Source of the DNA: Apiotrichum sp. Y4204
Lineage: Eukaryota > Basidiomycota > Tremellomycetes > Trichosporonales > Trichosporonaceae
Direction of reading: 5' to 3'
Length of the DNA stretch: 64,000 nucleotides
Assembly (NCBI GenBank): GCA_025531455.1
Contig: JAMYHL010000028.1
Span: forward strand, 186,001-250,000
The notes beneath the pieces were generated by a model that worked only from the letters and a program-made list of their open reading frames with translations, searched no databases and was not told the DNA's origin. A program made the position numbers and the translations under genes. This document shows, piece after piece, positions 1 to 10,325 of this stretch (positions are counted from its first letter, which is position 1; each line of letters starts with the position of its first letter).

Positions 1-2402
1 TCCTTGAGGAGACCAAGGTTATCGGTCCTCCCAACAACATCGACTACTGTCGTGCCATCCTTGACAACAAGGACTTCCGCGAGTCGACTGTCACTACCAC
101 CTGGTGCGGCCGCTTCAAGTACTCGCCCCCGGCCATCGAGATCCTCGCCCCGGGTATCTCCACCACTGTCCAGGACCTCCCCGGCCGCCGCGTCGGTCTC
201 GGTATCCCCCGCGGTGGACCCGGCGACATGCTCTCGTTCCAGGCCGCCAACCTTCTCGTTGGCAACGACCGCAACACCGAGGGTCTCGAGTGCACCATGC
301 AGGGCCCCAAGCTCAAGTTCCACGTCGACTCGGTCGTCGCCGTTTGCGGTGCCGACATGAAGACCTCGATCGACGGCAAGGAGGTTCCCCAGTGGACCAC
401 CCTCAACATCAAGGCAGGCTCGACCCTCCAGGTCGGTATGGCCACTGGCGGCATCGGTCTCCGTTCGTACATTGCCGTCAAGGGCGGCTTCAAGAACGTT
501 GCCGAGTTCGTCAAGTCCAAGTCGACCTTTACCGGCGCTTCGCTCGGTGGTTACCAGGGCCGCACGCTCATTGCGGGTGACCTCCTCGAGATTCCTCCCT
601 CGGCCCCGGCCGAGAAGATCCTCAGCGTCCCCGTTGAGGCTCGCACCCCGCTTACCAACCAGTGGATCGTCCCCGTCACGGCCAACGCCCAGTGGGACCT
701 CGAGTACCTCTCGGCCGAGGGCATGAAGACCCTCCTTACTGCCGAGTGGAAGGTCTCCACCTCGTCGAACCGTTCCGGTCTCCGTCTCGAGGGTCCTCGT
801 ATCCAGTGGTCGCGTGCCGACGGTGGTGACGGTGGTGCCCACCCGTCCAACGTCATTGACCAGGGCTACGCCTTTGGTTCGCTCAACATCAACGGTGACA
901 CTCCCGTGCTCTTCGCCGTCGACTCGCCCGACATGGGTGGTTTCTCCAACGTCCTCTCCATGGCCGCCGGTTCGGTCTGGAAGACAGGTCAGATGCGCCC
1001 CGGAGACTCGATCAAGTTTGAGCTTGTCTCGGTCGAGGAGGCTGCCCAGATCCAGAACGCCAACGAGGAGTGGATCTCGACCGTCGTCACTCCCAAGGCC
1101 CACCCGCTGGAGGAGCTCACCAAGTCGTCGATGATCACCGACCCCACCAAGTCGTCTGTCCTGCACTATGTTCCGGCCACCAAGACTACTCCCCAGCGCT
1201 TCTTCCGCCAGTGCGGTGACGAGTACGTCATCTACGAGGTCGGAGAGATGTCGCTTGTCATCCAGGACCGTGTCCGTGTCGAGCTCTGGGAGCGTGCCAT
1301 GGCTGAGGCCAAGATCCCCGGTCTCACCTACATGAACGCCTGTGTCCGCTCGTCGATTGTTCACTATGACCCCAAGGTCATCTCGCAGCGCGACCTCATC
1401 GCTAAGATGGTCGAGATTGACGCCGGTCTTTCCTCCGGCGCGGACGTCGAGCTCGACATCACGGTCCACCGCTTCCCTGTTGTTCCTGACGACGAGTGGA
1501 CCAAGGAGGCGATCGAGTACTACATGAAGACCGCCCGTAAAGAGGCCGTCTACCTCCCCTCGAACACGCAGTACATTGCCGACAACAACGGCATGACCCT
1601 CGACGAGGTTCACGGCATCTTCACCGCCACCCCATGGCTCGTCCTTGCCCACGGCTTCTTCGTCATGCTGCCGTTCATCATCCCCATGGACCCCACCAAG
1701 CGTATCCTTGGCCAGAAGTACAACCCCTCGCGTACCAAGACCCCCGAGGGCGCGATCGGTCTTGCCGGTGTCATTGGCGCCATCTACCCCATCGCCTCGG
1801 CGGGTGGCTACCAACTCCTCGGCCGTACCCTCTCCACCTGGCAGGCGTACGTCCAGGACCCCAAGGACCACTCGATTCTGCGCAACTTCGACCAGATCGA
1901 GTTCTACGTTGTCCAGCCTGACGAGTTTGTCTCGATCGAGCGCAACTTCAAGGCTGGCAGCTGGCAGCCCGAGACTCGCCAGGGCAAGTTTGTCATGCGC
2001 GAGTACCTCACCATGATCGAGGGCAAGCAGGCCGCGACCGACGCCTTCCGCGCCAAGCAGCTCGAGTGCAGCCAGCGCGTCGGCGAGCGCGAGGAGAAGA
2101 TGTTCGCCGAGTTCCTCCGCCAGAAGGCTGAGGAGGAGGCCAGCGGCAAGACTTCGGGCGGCGGCGCCGAGTTCGAGGGTATGCCCGTTGCGTCCCCGCT
2201 CTCCGCGTCCGTCTGGAAGGTCATGGTCAACGTCGGCGACGTGATCGAGGACGACGAGCAGCACGTCGTCGAGCTCGAGGCGATGAAGACCTCGGTCTTT
2301 GTCGCCGCCGGCGAGGACATGAAGGGCAAGAAGGTCACGGGCATTGCGGTCCAGCACGGCGACGCCGTCAACCCCGGCTCGCCCCTCGTTTACATTGCTT
2401 AG
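1..2402 (+). CDS. Urea carboxylase (urea amidolyase), 3' part, 5' end outside window
   Basis: Biotin enzyme that carboxylates urea to allophanate with ATP and bicarbonate. The open frame enters the window with codons from base 3 and runs about 799 residues to TAG at 2400-2402 with no intron. In order I see the very end of the biotin carboxylase domain (IDYCRAIL), a KipA-like carboxyltransferase half (TTVQDLPGRR then ANLLVGN, about residues 45-350), a KipI-like half (from about 385, with VIYEVGEMSLVIQD), a charged linker, and a C-terminal biotinyl domain whose motif EAMKTS holds the biotinylated lysine (codon 2286-2288). Whether an allophanate-hydrolase/amidase domain is fused upstream, as in yeast DUR1,2, cannot be seen. 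Acetyl- or pyruvate carboxylase is excluded by the KipA/KipI halves. Confidence 0.93.
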   Translation, partial: LEETKVIGPPNNIDYCRAILDNKDFRESTVTTTWCGRFKYSPPAIEILAPGISTTVQDLPGRRVGLGIPRGGPGDMLSFQAANLLVGNDRNTEGLECTMQGPKLKFHVDSVVAVCGADMKTSIDGKEVPQWTTLNIKAGSTLQVGMATGGIGLRSYIAVKGGFKNVAEFVKSKSTFTGASLGGYQGRTLIAGDLLEIPPSAPAEKILSVPVEARTPLTNQWIVPVTANAQWDLEYLSAEGMKTLLTAEWKVSTSSNRSGLRLEGPRIQWSRADGGDGGAHPSNVIDQGYAFGSLNINGDTPVLFAVDSPDMGGFSNVLSMAAGSVWKTGQMRPGDSIKFELVSVEEAAQIQNANEEWISTVVTPKAHPLEELTKSSMITDPTKSSVLHYVPATKTTPQRFFRQCGDEYVIYEVGEMSLVIQDRVRVELWERAMAEAKIPGLTYMNACVRSSIVHYDPKVISQRDLIAKMVEIDAGLSSGADVELDITVHRFPVVPDDEWTKEAIEYYMKTARKEAVYLPSNTQYIADNNGMTLDEVHGIFTATPWLVLAHGFFVMLPFIIPMDPTKRILGQKYNPSRTKTPEGAIGLAGVIGAIYPIASAGGYQLLGRTLSTWQAYVQDPKDHSILRNFDQIEFYVVQPDEFVSIERNFKAGSWQPETRQGKFVMREYLTMIEGKQAATDAFRAKQLECSQRVGEREEKMFAEFLRQKAEEEASGKTSGGGAEFEGMPVASPLSASVWKVMVNVGDVIEDDEQHVVELEAMKTSVFVAAGEDMKGKKVTGIAVQHGDAVNPGSPLVYIA

Positions 2403-2781
2403 AGGGAGTGTGGAGGTGAGGTTTGTCAGAGGTTGTGGCGGGCAGGGCCGTCTGGAGGCCCGCATGTGTGAATAGGTTTCGGGACTCGTTCTGTTTAGGA
2501 TTCCAGATTGTAGCAGGAAATGCAATTGTGAGCAGCATCAGAACACTGCGCGGCGGGAGCCCTAGCTATCCCAGTCGAGGCTGCTCAGAGGAAAAGAAGA
2601 AGGTAACAAGCTGCTCCGTCGCTTCTTGCAGGTGAATTACACTCTCCCGCTTTTGGTTCCTCATACTCCTGACAGCGATGGTTCACAGTTACATTCTAAC
2701 GATTTCAAACTACTCCTCATTTTACTGTTACTTCAGCCACTTGATCATTGTTTGCGTGTTAAGCTACGGTCCACAAGTCTA
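2403..2781. other. Intergenic, convergent 3' ends
   Basis: Lies between the stop of urea carboxylase and the stop of the decayed gene on the other strand. I see no coding segment and no canonical AATAAA signal in it. Confidence 0.5.
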
Positions 2782-3140
2782 TTAACAGTGCGGGACGCCC
2801 GGGATCCAGTAATAACCCGTCTTGGTGTAGCGGTCCGAGACGTAACAGTCGGTCTCCCAAAACCAGAAGCGGTCAACGAGGTTCCAGATGCTGTCGCCGT
2901 CGACGTTCTCGCCGTCCGTCTGACACCTAATGTTGAGCTTGGCGCCCTGACCGTACCTGGTAACAACCGGATACCCAGTGCCCGGGCCGCTACGACAGTT
3001 GAGTAGGTCAGCGCCACCATTGGCTGTGCCTTCAAAGTTGGACGTTTCTCGAGGTGTCCGTCGCGCTCGTCGAGCTGCTCAACGGGATTGGCAGTAACGA
3101 GGAGTGCAGAACACAGTAGGGCGATGGCGGTTACCTTTAT
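2782..3140 (-). pseudogene. Decayed gene for a secreted SH3-like cysteine-containing protein
   Basis: Read on the minus strand from 3140, the frame gives a good signal peptide (IKVTAIALLCSALLVTA, then NPVEQLDERDGHLEKR with a Kex2-type KR), but its first codon is ATA (3140-3138) where ATG is expected, and there is no ATG between it and 3331. After KR the frame is off by one base: a different frame carries NFEGTANGGADLLNCRSG, then a region with CQTDGENVDGDSIWNLVD and DCYVSDRYTKTG, ending PGVPHC and TAA at 2784-2782. That second part resembles bacterial-type SH3 (SH3b) domains of secreted proteins (CQ..GE.V.G...W...CYVSD.Y..TG). The span of 359 bases is 3n+2, so one base is missing. No GT-AG intron of normal size restores the frame that I can see. 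A sequencing error or an unrecognised intron is the alternative. Confidence 0.7.
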
Positions 3141-5728
3141 TGCGTTGTTTGACTGGGCTTGGGGTTTAGCAGACGTGAGAGGGGCCAGGTGCAGAAGGTG
3201 GAGGACGGTCGTGGACGTACTGTACAGTACCGGTTGTGGGGCTTATGAAAGGCTAGCTGGTTGAGGTTTGTGGTTTATCACTTGACGTTCTTCTCAGTCT
3301 CCGATGGTAACCCTTTATACCATTGTATCCTCAGTTGTCCAGTATCGATATCGACGACCAGCAATCGAGCGCTCACCTGGCGGTACCACTCTGCGGGGCG
3401 CGACAGCAGTAAGAGTGATCAACCGCGATGTCGCCCTTGCCTTCTCGGCCGCGCGAGTGCACAACCGCCCCAGGTGTGTCTCGAGTGTCGAAATCTCCGG
3501 GATCAAAACACGGCCCGCTTGTCGCTAAACTTGGACTGACTCTAGTGTCTTCGCGGGATTAAAGTAAGCTTGATCGTTGCGAGTACGTGACTCGATGCCT
3601 TCGGGGTCCCCGGCCTCATCAACGTCTCTGGAGCTTCCCTGTTTTCTTGTCTTTGGCCAACATATCACAGGACTCTCTTCATCCGTGGTCTTCCGCGCCC
3701 TTAATGGTTTCCGCCCCCGCCACGGGTCCCCTGCATCTCGATGCGCTCGAGTACTCACCAGAGAGTACGGAATTCCGACGGTAAGACCGAGCGGACCGGG
3801 CCTGCAACGTACTTGACATTTATCGTCGGTGTACCAGGCTTTCGTCCGGCGGAAAAGTTTTCCAAGTTCTGAAGGAGCGGTATGTAGTTAGTAGCGGAGA
3901 TGAACAGCTCGATGGCTTCCTAACAGCCCTCAAATCTCCAAAGGAATGGGAAGTAGCAACAGTACGGCGGATCGGGGAACATGGCTTTCGCGCCAATCCC
4001 GACGACATACAGCCGAAATGGCATCGCGGATGAACGATTGCGGGGCCTGCGCGCCAATAGGTCATGGGTCACTTTTCCGAAACTGAAAACAGGTCCGCTT
4101 GTGTCATCAAAAGGTTGAGATTGCGGAATGCTTATCTAGGTCCCAAGCGTCTTGTCAGCTAGTTTAAGCTTGAGATGACCACAGTGTACGGAACATCCTT
4201 AGATCGGGCAGGTACGCTGGTCCTCATTACCGCGCACCAGTCTGCCGGTATCGACTGCGATGACGGCACCTCTTGCGCTGGAATCGCAACCTGGCAGGTC
4301 ACTTTGTCGCTGCGGAACTTCTGTAGTGGCCGCTGTTACCACGTCCTGAATGAGAAATGTGTTGATCTGGGGCTATTTGTTGTTAACCATCAGTTGTTGA
4401 TGGACGAGCGGACTTGATGTCATGGTTCCAAGCAGTGGGTACATGTGCCCCGTCGACCGACCCGCAATCTGGACTCAGTTGCGGGCAACACCCGCCACTT
4501 CAGGCATAGCACAATGTCTGGACGGGCAACGGCAGCAAGCTGAGCAAGGGGCTGTTAGGGCTCTGCACAGGGCTTGAGTCAGGGACAAGCACCCCCATGG
4601 AGTGCAACCCTCAATGCCTCGGCTGCATAAGGCTAGGAAGATGTGGGTTTGCGATTCGAGTAGACGGCGCCCGCACAGGCAATAAAGCAGTAAGGGAAAA
4701 AGGTTATCCTTAATTAGCGTTTGTCTCCCTGTGCAGATCCCTATATCTGTGGGTGCCACACTGAGCGGCGCCACAACCACCAACGACGATCATCCAAACT
4801 CGTCAAGAACAACGCACAACACAAGTCCACAACAACTCGCTTTCACCACATCTCATGTTAACACACCTCCCGAGCGGGTCTTAAGGCACTGCCCATACTA
4901 TACTCTCGAGGTGTCATAGTTTAAAGGTTAACGCGACTTAATGGCTTGAAAACCCGCCTCATGTACCACCGCTTGTGGAATAATATAAAATAGGGAGTAG
5001 GGGGACGCCCCGAACCCTTATTGCCATTCGCTTTTTCACAGCTGCCAGCGCATGCCTCCCCACTCTCCACACCCCAGTCGGCGGCGCCGCTCGGACGCCG
5101 CTGGGGCTCTCCCATCGCTCGGCGTCGGCGTCGGGACCCTGCAGGTGGGGGGTTCAATCCCTGAATTCGTCCACCCAGGGTTCGATTTCATGACCAGACC
5201 CTGGGGGGTTTTTTATTTGCAACCCCATCGGGCAACATTGACTTTCCTTAAAACGTGCCCCTGGGTGTAGGGTGGCTGCTGTGCGGGCAAGTAGTTGCCC
5301 GAACGGGGCAAAAGTCGACACGCATTGTGTGTTGACAAGGGAGGATGGGGGGTTCGCGCGGACCGGATGTAGCGATTTTTCAGATGCAGCGCCCCCCGAG
5401 AGGTAGCCATCAGAATCTTGCTGCCGAGAGCCGAGACATGAGAGGGGTCCCAAACGACCCTCGAAGGGTTGTCAGATTTGTTGGTGATGGCAAAGCTGAG
5501 GACGAGAATGAAGATGACAATGTTGATTCATAGCTTGACTATCGTATATAGATTCCTTGACAACGACAAACATCCCACATTCCCAAAACACACTCCCAGA
5601 TTCCCACATGTTACAGCCCTTAATCCCCCACGATCCAATATCCCAAGGAATCTTTTCTAATCCTGTACAATGACCTGTCCCCTCTCCCCTATGACACCCC
5701 GATCATGCGCCACGCGCAAGCTAAACTT
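3141..5728. other. Long intergenic region
   Basis: I find no frame here with domain-like sequence or splice-consistent exons. It holds a TATAAA on the minus strand at 3319-3314, an AT-rich TATA-like stretch near 4980-4994, and the hairpin plus T-run described separately at 5141-5216. Confidence 0.5.
5141..5216 (+). other. B-box-like motif, hairpin and T6 run (possible Pol III remnant)
   Basis: GGGTTCAATCCC at about 5151 resembles a tRNA-type B box. An 8-bp inverted repeat (CCCAGGGT 5174-5181, ACCCTGGG 5198-5205) follows and is immediately succeeded by GGG and six T (5209-5214), a Pol III-type stop. No tRNA cloverleaf can be folded around it, so a small RNA gene is only a possibility. Confidence 0.3.
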
Positions 5729-7394
5729 TTAGAGCTGGTAGCGGAAGTTCTCGTCGCCCTCAATGACGATCGCGCCCTGGTCGGCGAGGCGGTTGCAGCG
5801 ATTGTAGTACCAGCGGAGGCCAAGGACCGAGAAGCCGACGACAATGTTGAGCGCGAGGGTGAACCACACACCGGTGGGGTACCCCTTCTTGGCCTCCTTG
5901 TCCATGAAGACGCAGGACGCGAGGATACCGCCGACACCGCCCCAGGCGACGATGAGCGCCGAGGAGAAACCGCGCTTTGACTGTCCGCGGATCGAGCACT
6001 GGCACCACGAGATGATGAGGCCGACGTTACCGTTACAGCCGCCGACGGCGAGGAAGGTGCCAAAGTAGCGGACGCCCTTGGCGGAGACGGGGAGCTGGGA
6101 GTAGAGGCATGTGCCGACGATAAGCTGGGCAATGCCCGAGAGAATCATCCACGCGCGCATGTTCTTGTACCTGTCGGCGACCTTGGCGTGCACGAGGGCG
6201 GGGACCACGGCCCACACGTAAGGCGGCGCAAGGAGAACCTGCGACATGACGTTGGAGAAGCCCATGGAGGACAGAATACGCGGGAGGAAGTACGACATGG
6301 TGTAGGTGCCGAGAGTGGTGGTGCAGAACCAGATGCCGTACAGCCAGACCTTCCACTCGAGACAGTACGCGATAAACTTCTTCTTGGTCATGGGGTCGGC
6401 CTCCGAGTCACCACGGTCGCGGTGAATGCGGACCTGGACCATCTCCTTCTGCGCGTCGGTCAGGAACTTGCAGCGGTCGGGGAAGTCGACGAGAAGAAGG
6501 AGACCATAGATGGCAATGACGACGGTGAGGATACCCTCAATGATAAACACCCAGCGCCAGCCGTTGTAACCGTTAATGCCGTGCATGAGGGAGAGACCGT
6601 AACCGAGCAGGTTTCCAATACCGCCGACGGCAATCGAGGTGATGTAGAAGACGGCACTGCGGCTGGCCATCTGCTTGCGAGGGTACCAGCAAGCAATCTG
6701 GAGAGTCAGTCGCAGCTTTGGTGGAGAGGGTAGCAACACAACATGCCAGTCGAGTTGGCGGAACTGGAGTCTCTACTTACAAGGTAGGCAGCACCCGGGA
6801 ATAGGCACGATTCGAACATGCCGAGGAGAGCACGCATACCCGCGAGCGCCGACCAGTTGTTGGCAAAGCCCATTCCAATCATGACGATGCCCCAGAGGAA
6901 TGTTGCGCTGCCAAGCCAGTAGCGGGGTCCAAACTTGCGGAGACCGATCTGAGACGGAATTTCAAAGATAATGTAGGGGATAAAGAACATGAGCGTGATG
7001 ATATTGTAGCGGAATGTTCCGAGGTCGAGCTCGTGCTGCATGGCCTCGTTGTTGGCTGCACGGGCGAGCGAGACGTTCTTGCCTGGGGGATGTTAGTGGT
7101 GGGGAACGTATTTCCGCCAGGCACGGCAGTAAACTCACGGTCAATGGAAGAAATGCAGTACATGGCGACGAGCGGGGGAATGAGACGGTAGTCGACCCTG
7201 CGCATGGTCTTGCGGACAAAGATGGGGTCGTAGCCCTCGTCAATGTCGACATACTGCGGCGAGCCGGGGCCAATGTGCTTCTCCCCCCTCTCCTCGCTCG
7301 AGCGCGAGTCAACCTCCACAATCGTCGGCTTCTCGTCGAGGTACTTTTCAGCGGCCGGTGAGGGCGGTGACTGGTCAGGGCGAGTGGCGGACAT
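5729..7394 (-). CDS. MFS transporter, anion:cation symporter family (allantoate permease-like)
   Basis: Plasma-membrane importer, probably of an organic anion such as allantoate, ureidosuccinate or a related ureide; the substrate cannot be read from sequence. Three exons, 7394-7139, 7082-6781 and 6697-5729, give 508 residues, usual for the family. The acidic N-terminal tail leads to VDYRLIPPLVAMY (TM1) and DRKNVSLARA, then ALLGMFESCLFPGAAYL and WYPRKQM, all hallmarks of the DAL5/TNA1-type family, followed by further membrane segments and a short C-terminal tail. Introns have GTGAGT and GTAAGT donors. The start is the ATG at 7394-7392. It is on the same strand as the two regulators, the DUF1445 gene and the M20 hydrolase upstream. 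Confidence 0.9.
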
Positions 7395-10325
7395 GGTATG
7401 CTGTGCGGCAGTGGTTGGAGGAAAATGTGGAATGCGAGCAAGGGTCAGTATTTATGATCAGTCGCTAGCAACGATCACAGTCCGGTCGCGCAGTAGTTCT
7501 CTGTGTGATGCCGTTGACACTTTTTCCGAAGTCCGTCGCATTGTCGTCTGTAGCGTATACAGTATGATGCGTCGCTTGAAAGATCAAAAGTGGAGTTGTT
7601 TCTGGGAGAGCCCCACTCTGCGAAACAAACTCTTGGCAGGGCGGCGCCACATCATGTTGCGGTACTGAGGTCATGGTGGCGGCGGGGCAGGATATCAGCA
7701 GTCCGGAGATATGAATACCGGGGGCCCATCCGGGGCCAAAGTCTGCCCCCCGCGATATCCCCACACGTTCCTGGATTCTCAGAGACGCGTACGACGGCGG
7801 CTGGCGCCGCGAGAACGGCCTTGAAGTGCGGCCCAGATTCTAGACAGCGGGACTTCATGCCGTCCTGATTGGGTAGAGGCCGGCGGCATGTTGCGTGTTC
7901 CCAGCAAGAGTTACCGGATCGCTAGCCCGGATCGCACCCGTGACGCGTTTGGAGGTAGCCGGTGACCACAGCTCGCTAGTCGTTGCGATCAGTTCTGCGA
8001 CTTGGATCACCTGATGCTCGGAGTGCACGGATAGTAGGGCGACGCCCGACTTGAATGCCGAGGTATGTTCAGGGTGTCGTCCAGTTATGTGCTTGTAGGC
8101 GGCATGATTGCAGCCTGAATGCGAGCATGAACACCTACGCATAGCAAGGGAGTCCCAACAATATCGTGCTCTATGCTCCAACGTGCAAGTTCTCAGGTGG
8201 AGATGGAGGGGGAGTGTGAGAAGGAGGGTGAAAAGCAAACCGAGCAAGAAACCGCGCTGGCATTGTTTGGGCGGAAGTCTCGGTCGACCATGGCGTGGCC
8301 CGCGGATTCTCCTGCTGGTCGTTGGACGTTGAGCGGTCTTCGGCATGGCTTTCGGCCCGGGTTCCTTATCGCGATATGCGATAGTGTGTCATTTGTGGAG
8401 ATTGCTGAACTGGGGTCCCCAAGCTAGTAGTGGGAGTGATTAGTGGCGATGGCGAGCGAGGGTGCAAGGGGGCTTGATCGTGCCTGCCTTAGGCTCTTGG
8501 CTGGGAAAGAATCAATGGAAATACAGGACGGAAATTGGTGCCTGCCGAACAACTCAATAAGCTGGGAACAATGACTGGCGCGCGGAATAGTGGGGCGGCC
8601 CAGATCTCGACGAGGCGGATAGGCGGATATGTGAGGACAAGCGCCAACAGCTGGTTCTGGCCCAGGAGGGTGGTGGAACGTGTGCGCTTGAGCCTATTCG
8701 TGCCTTAGGGCCCCTACCGCAGTATCAACGTGTCCATGCCAATTGATTCTAGTCTGAATGGTGTTGGGGTGCGTAAGCACACAGACCTGACCAAGATGCG
8801 TTGGTAAACACTCGCCATGGCAATACACAACACATAATGTGTCGCCTGAGTCACCGATACCCCGATAAGCCGACGCCAGCTTGGCGCCCCTGAGGCCTGC
8901 GGCATGTCCCGCCGAACAAGCCGAACATACCGTGAGTTACCGCTCGTCCCGCCGCTGTGTGCAGGCAAGTGGGCCGGTATGTAGGTGACCATAGTGGGCA
9001 CTGCGGCCCATGATGTCCCTGCGAGCCAAGACCCACCATTCCACTCGTTTCAAGGCACCAGGGTAATAGAACTGACAATGGAGGCGTGGCGGCGCGGGGC
9101 GCATTTGATTCTGCCGAACATGTGGTCCCCACAGGTACAGTATGCTGCAGTGCGTGGCGGGTACGGTATTCTCGCTCGGGTACGATATTCTCGCTCTCTG
9201 GCCGCAGATGAAGCTTGGAGAGATTGTACAGATATCCGCACTCGGACGGCCAAAGTGCGGGGCTCAGCCTCGACAACTGATATGATCTCTGGGCCGCCGC
9301 CATGAGCGCCACGCTACATGTCGCGCCACACGGCACATGGTCTCGGCACATGCTCTTGGCCTGCGCGGCGTGTCCGTTGACTGGTTGCGAGGATGAGATG
9401 CGCATTTTGGGGGGACACAGGTGTGAGACATCAGCGGCTGCGGTTGCCCACATGTACATGGGGCTGTAATCGTCTGTTGTGGTGCGGAAGTGGTGGAGGT
9501 CGTGGCAGATCGTGGTGTCGTGGAATGACGAGCACAAAGCCGAGTGATGTTGCTCGCACGTACCCGCGACGCGAGCAGTTTAGTTGCTTCCGAGCGCCAC
9601 GCCCGGGAGATCCATCGCAAACCATCACGTCATGGCGGCTTGGCGCGCGATCGTTGTTCTCTTGTGGGTTTTCCACTCATCAGCCGTCGTCGTCAAAGCC
9701 AGAGTTGTGCAAGGCACAGTGGAAGTGGAAATCCCTGCTGGATCTGGAAGCGTCGTGGCTCCACCCACTTGATATCCGGAGGGAATCGTAACGACAGCGA
9801 GCAGACCGGGATTCCGATTTCCGTGGTGCCGAAGTATCTGAGTATACGACGATCAATGTGTCGCGTGCTACGGCTCACGGCTCGGTGTATCGGCGTATCG
9901 GTATGAGTGCTCGGTATCGCTCAGTCGGTATTTCGATATGCCCCGAGAAACCTCAACTCCGCGGGGAGCGTAGACAGTGTCTCAGCTTGCCGAGTGCTTG
10001 ATTCATGGACGCTGCACGATAACTTCACCTTGTCTTTCAGCTCTTCGTTCCTCTCCAATCCGTCAATCAACGCGTGGAACGGCTCTGCGGGACCGCGGCG
10101 ACTACCCCATCAAAGCCGAAACGACCTTCCCGGGATGTCAGGCTTAGCGATCATCCGATATCGACGTAGGTACTGGCAGCCTCGTTATCCGCCGCCTTGC
10201 CACCCGTTTTGAACCACCTGTGGCCAACTCCACTCTCCGAATCGGTCAAGCAGGCAATGTTAGTTGCTGATCTAAACGTCTTACTCGCACACACGGAATA
10301 TGTACATCTGCACTCGTCACTCTCA
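7395..10325. other. Long intergenic region (promoter of transporter; 3' side of regulator)
   Basis: About 2.9 kb without a convincing gene. It has a purine-rich stretch near 8195-8250, a 19-bp tandem repeat at 9158-9195 and clustered TCGGTAT motifs at about 9885-9945. No exon set with recognisable protein sequence was found. Confidence 0.5.
9158..9195 (+). repeat. 19-bp tandem duplication
   Basis: Two head-to-tail copies (9158-9176, 9177-9195) of CGGGTACGGTATTCTCGCT, the second with one G-to-A change. Confidence 0.85.

Noticed and set aside
5141..5216. tRNA gene at the B-box-like motif
   Set aside because: Neither T-loop-like motif can be paired into a T-stem plus acceptor stem; no anticodon arm found.
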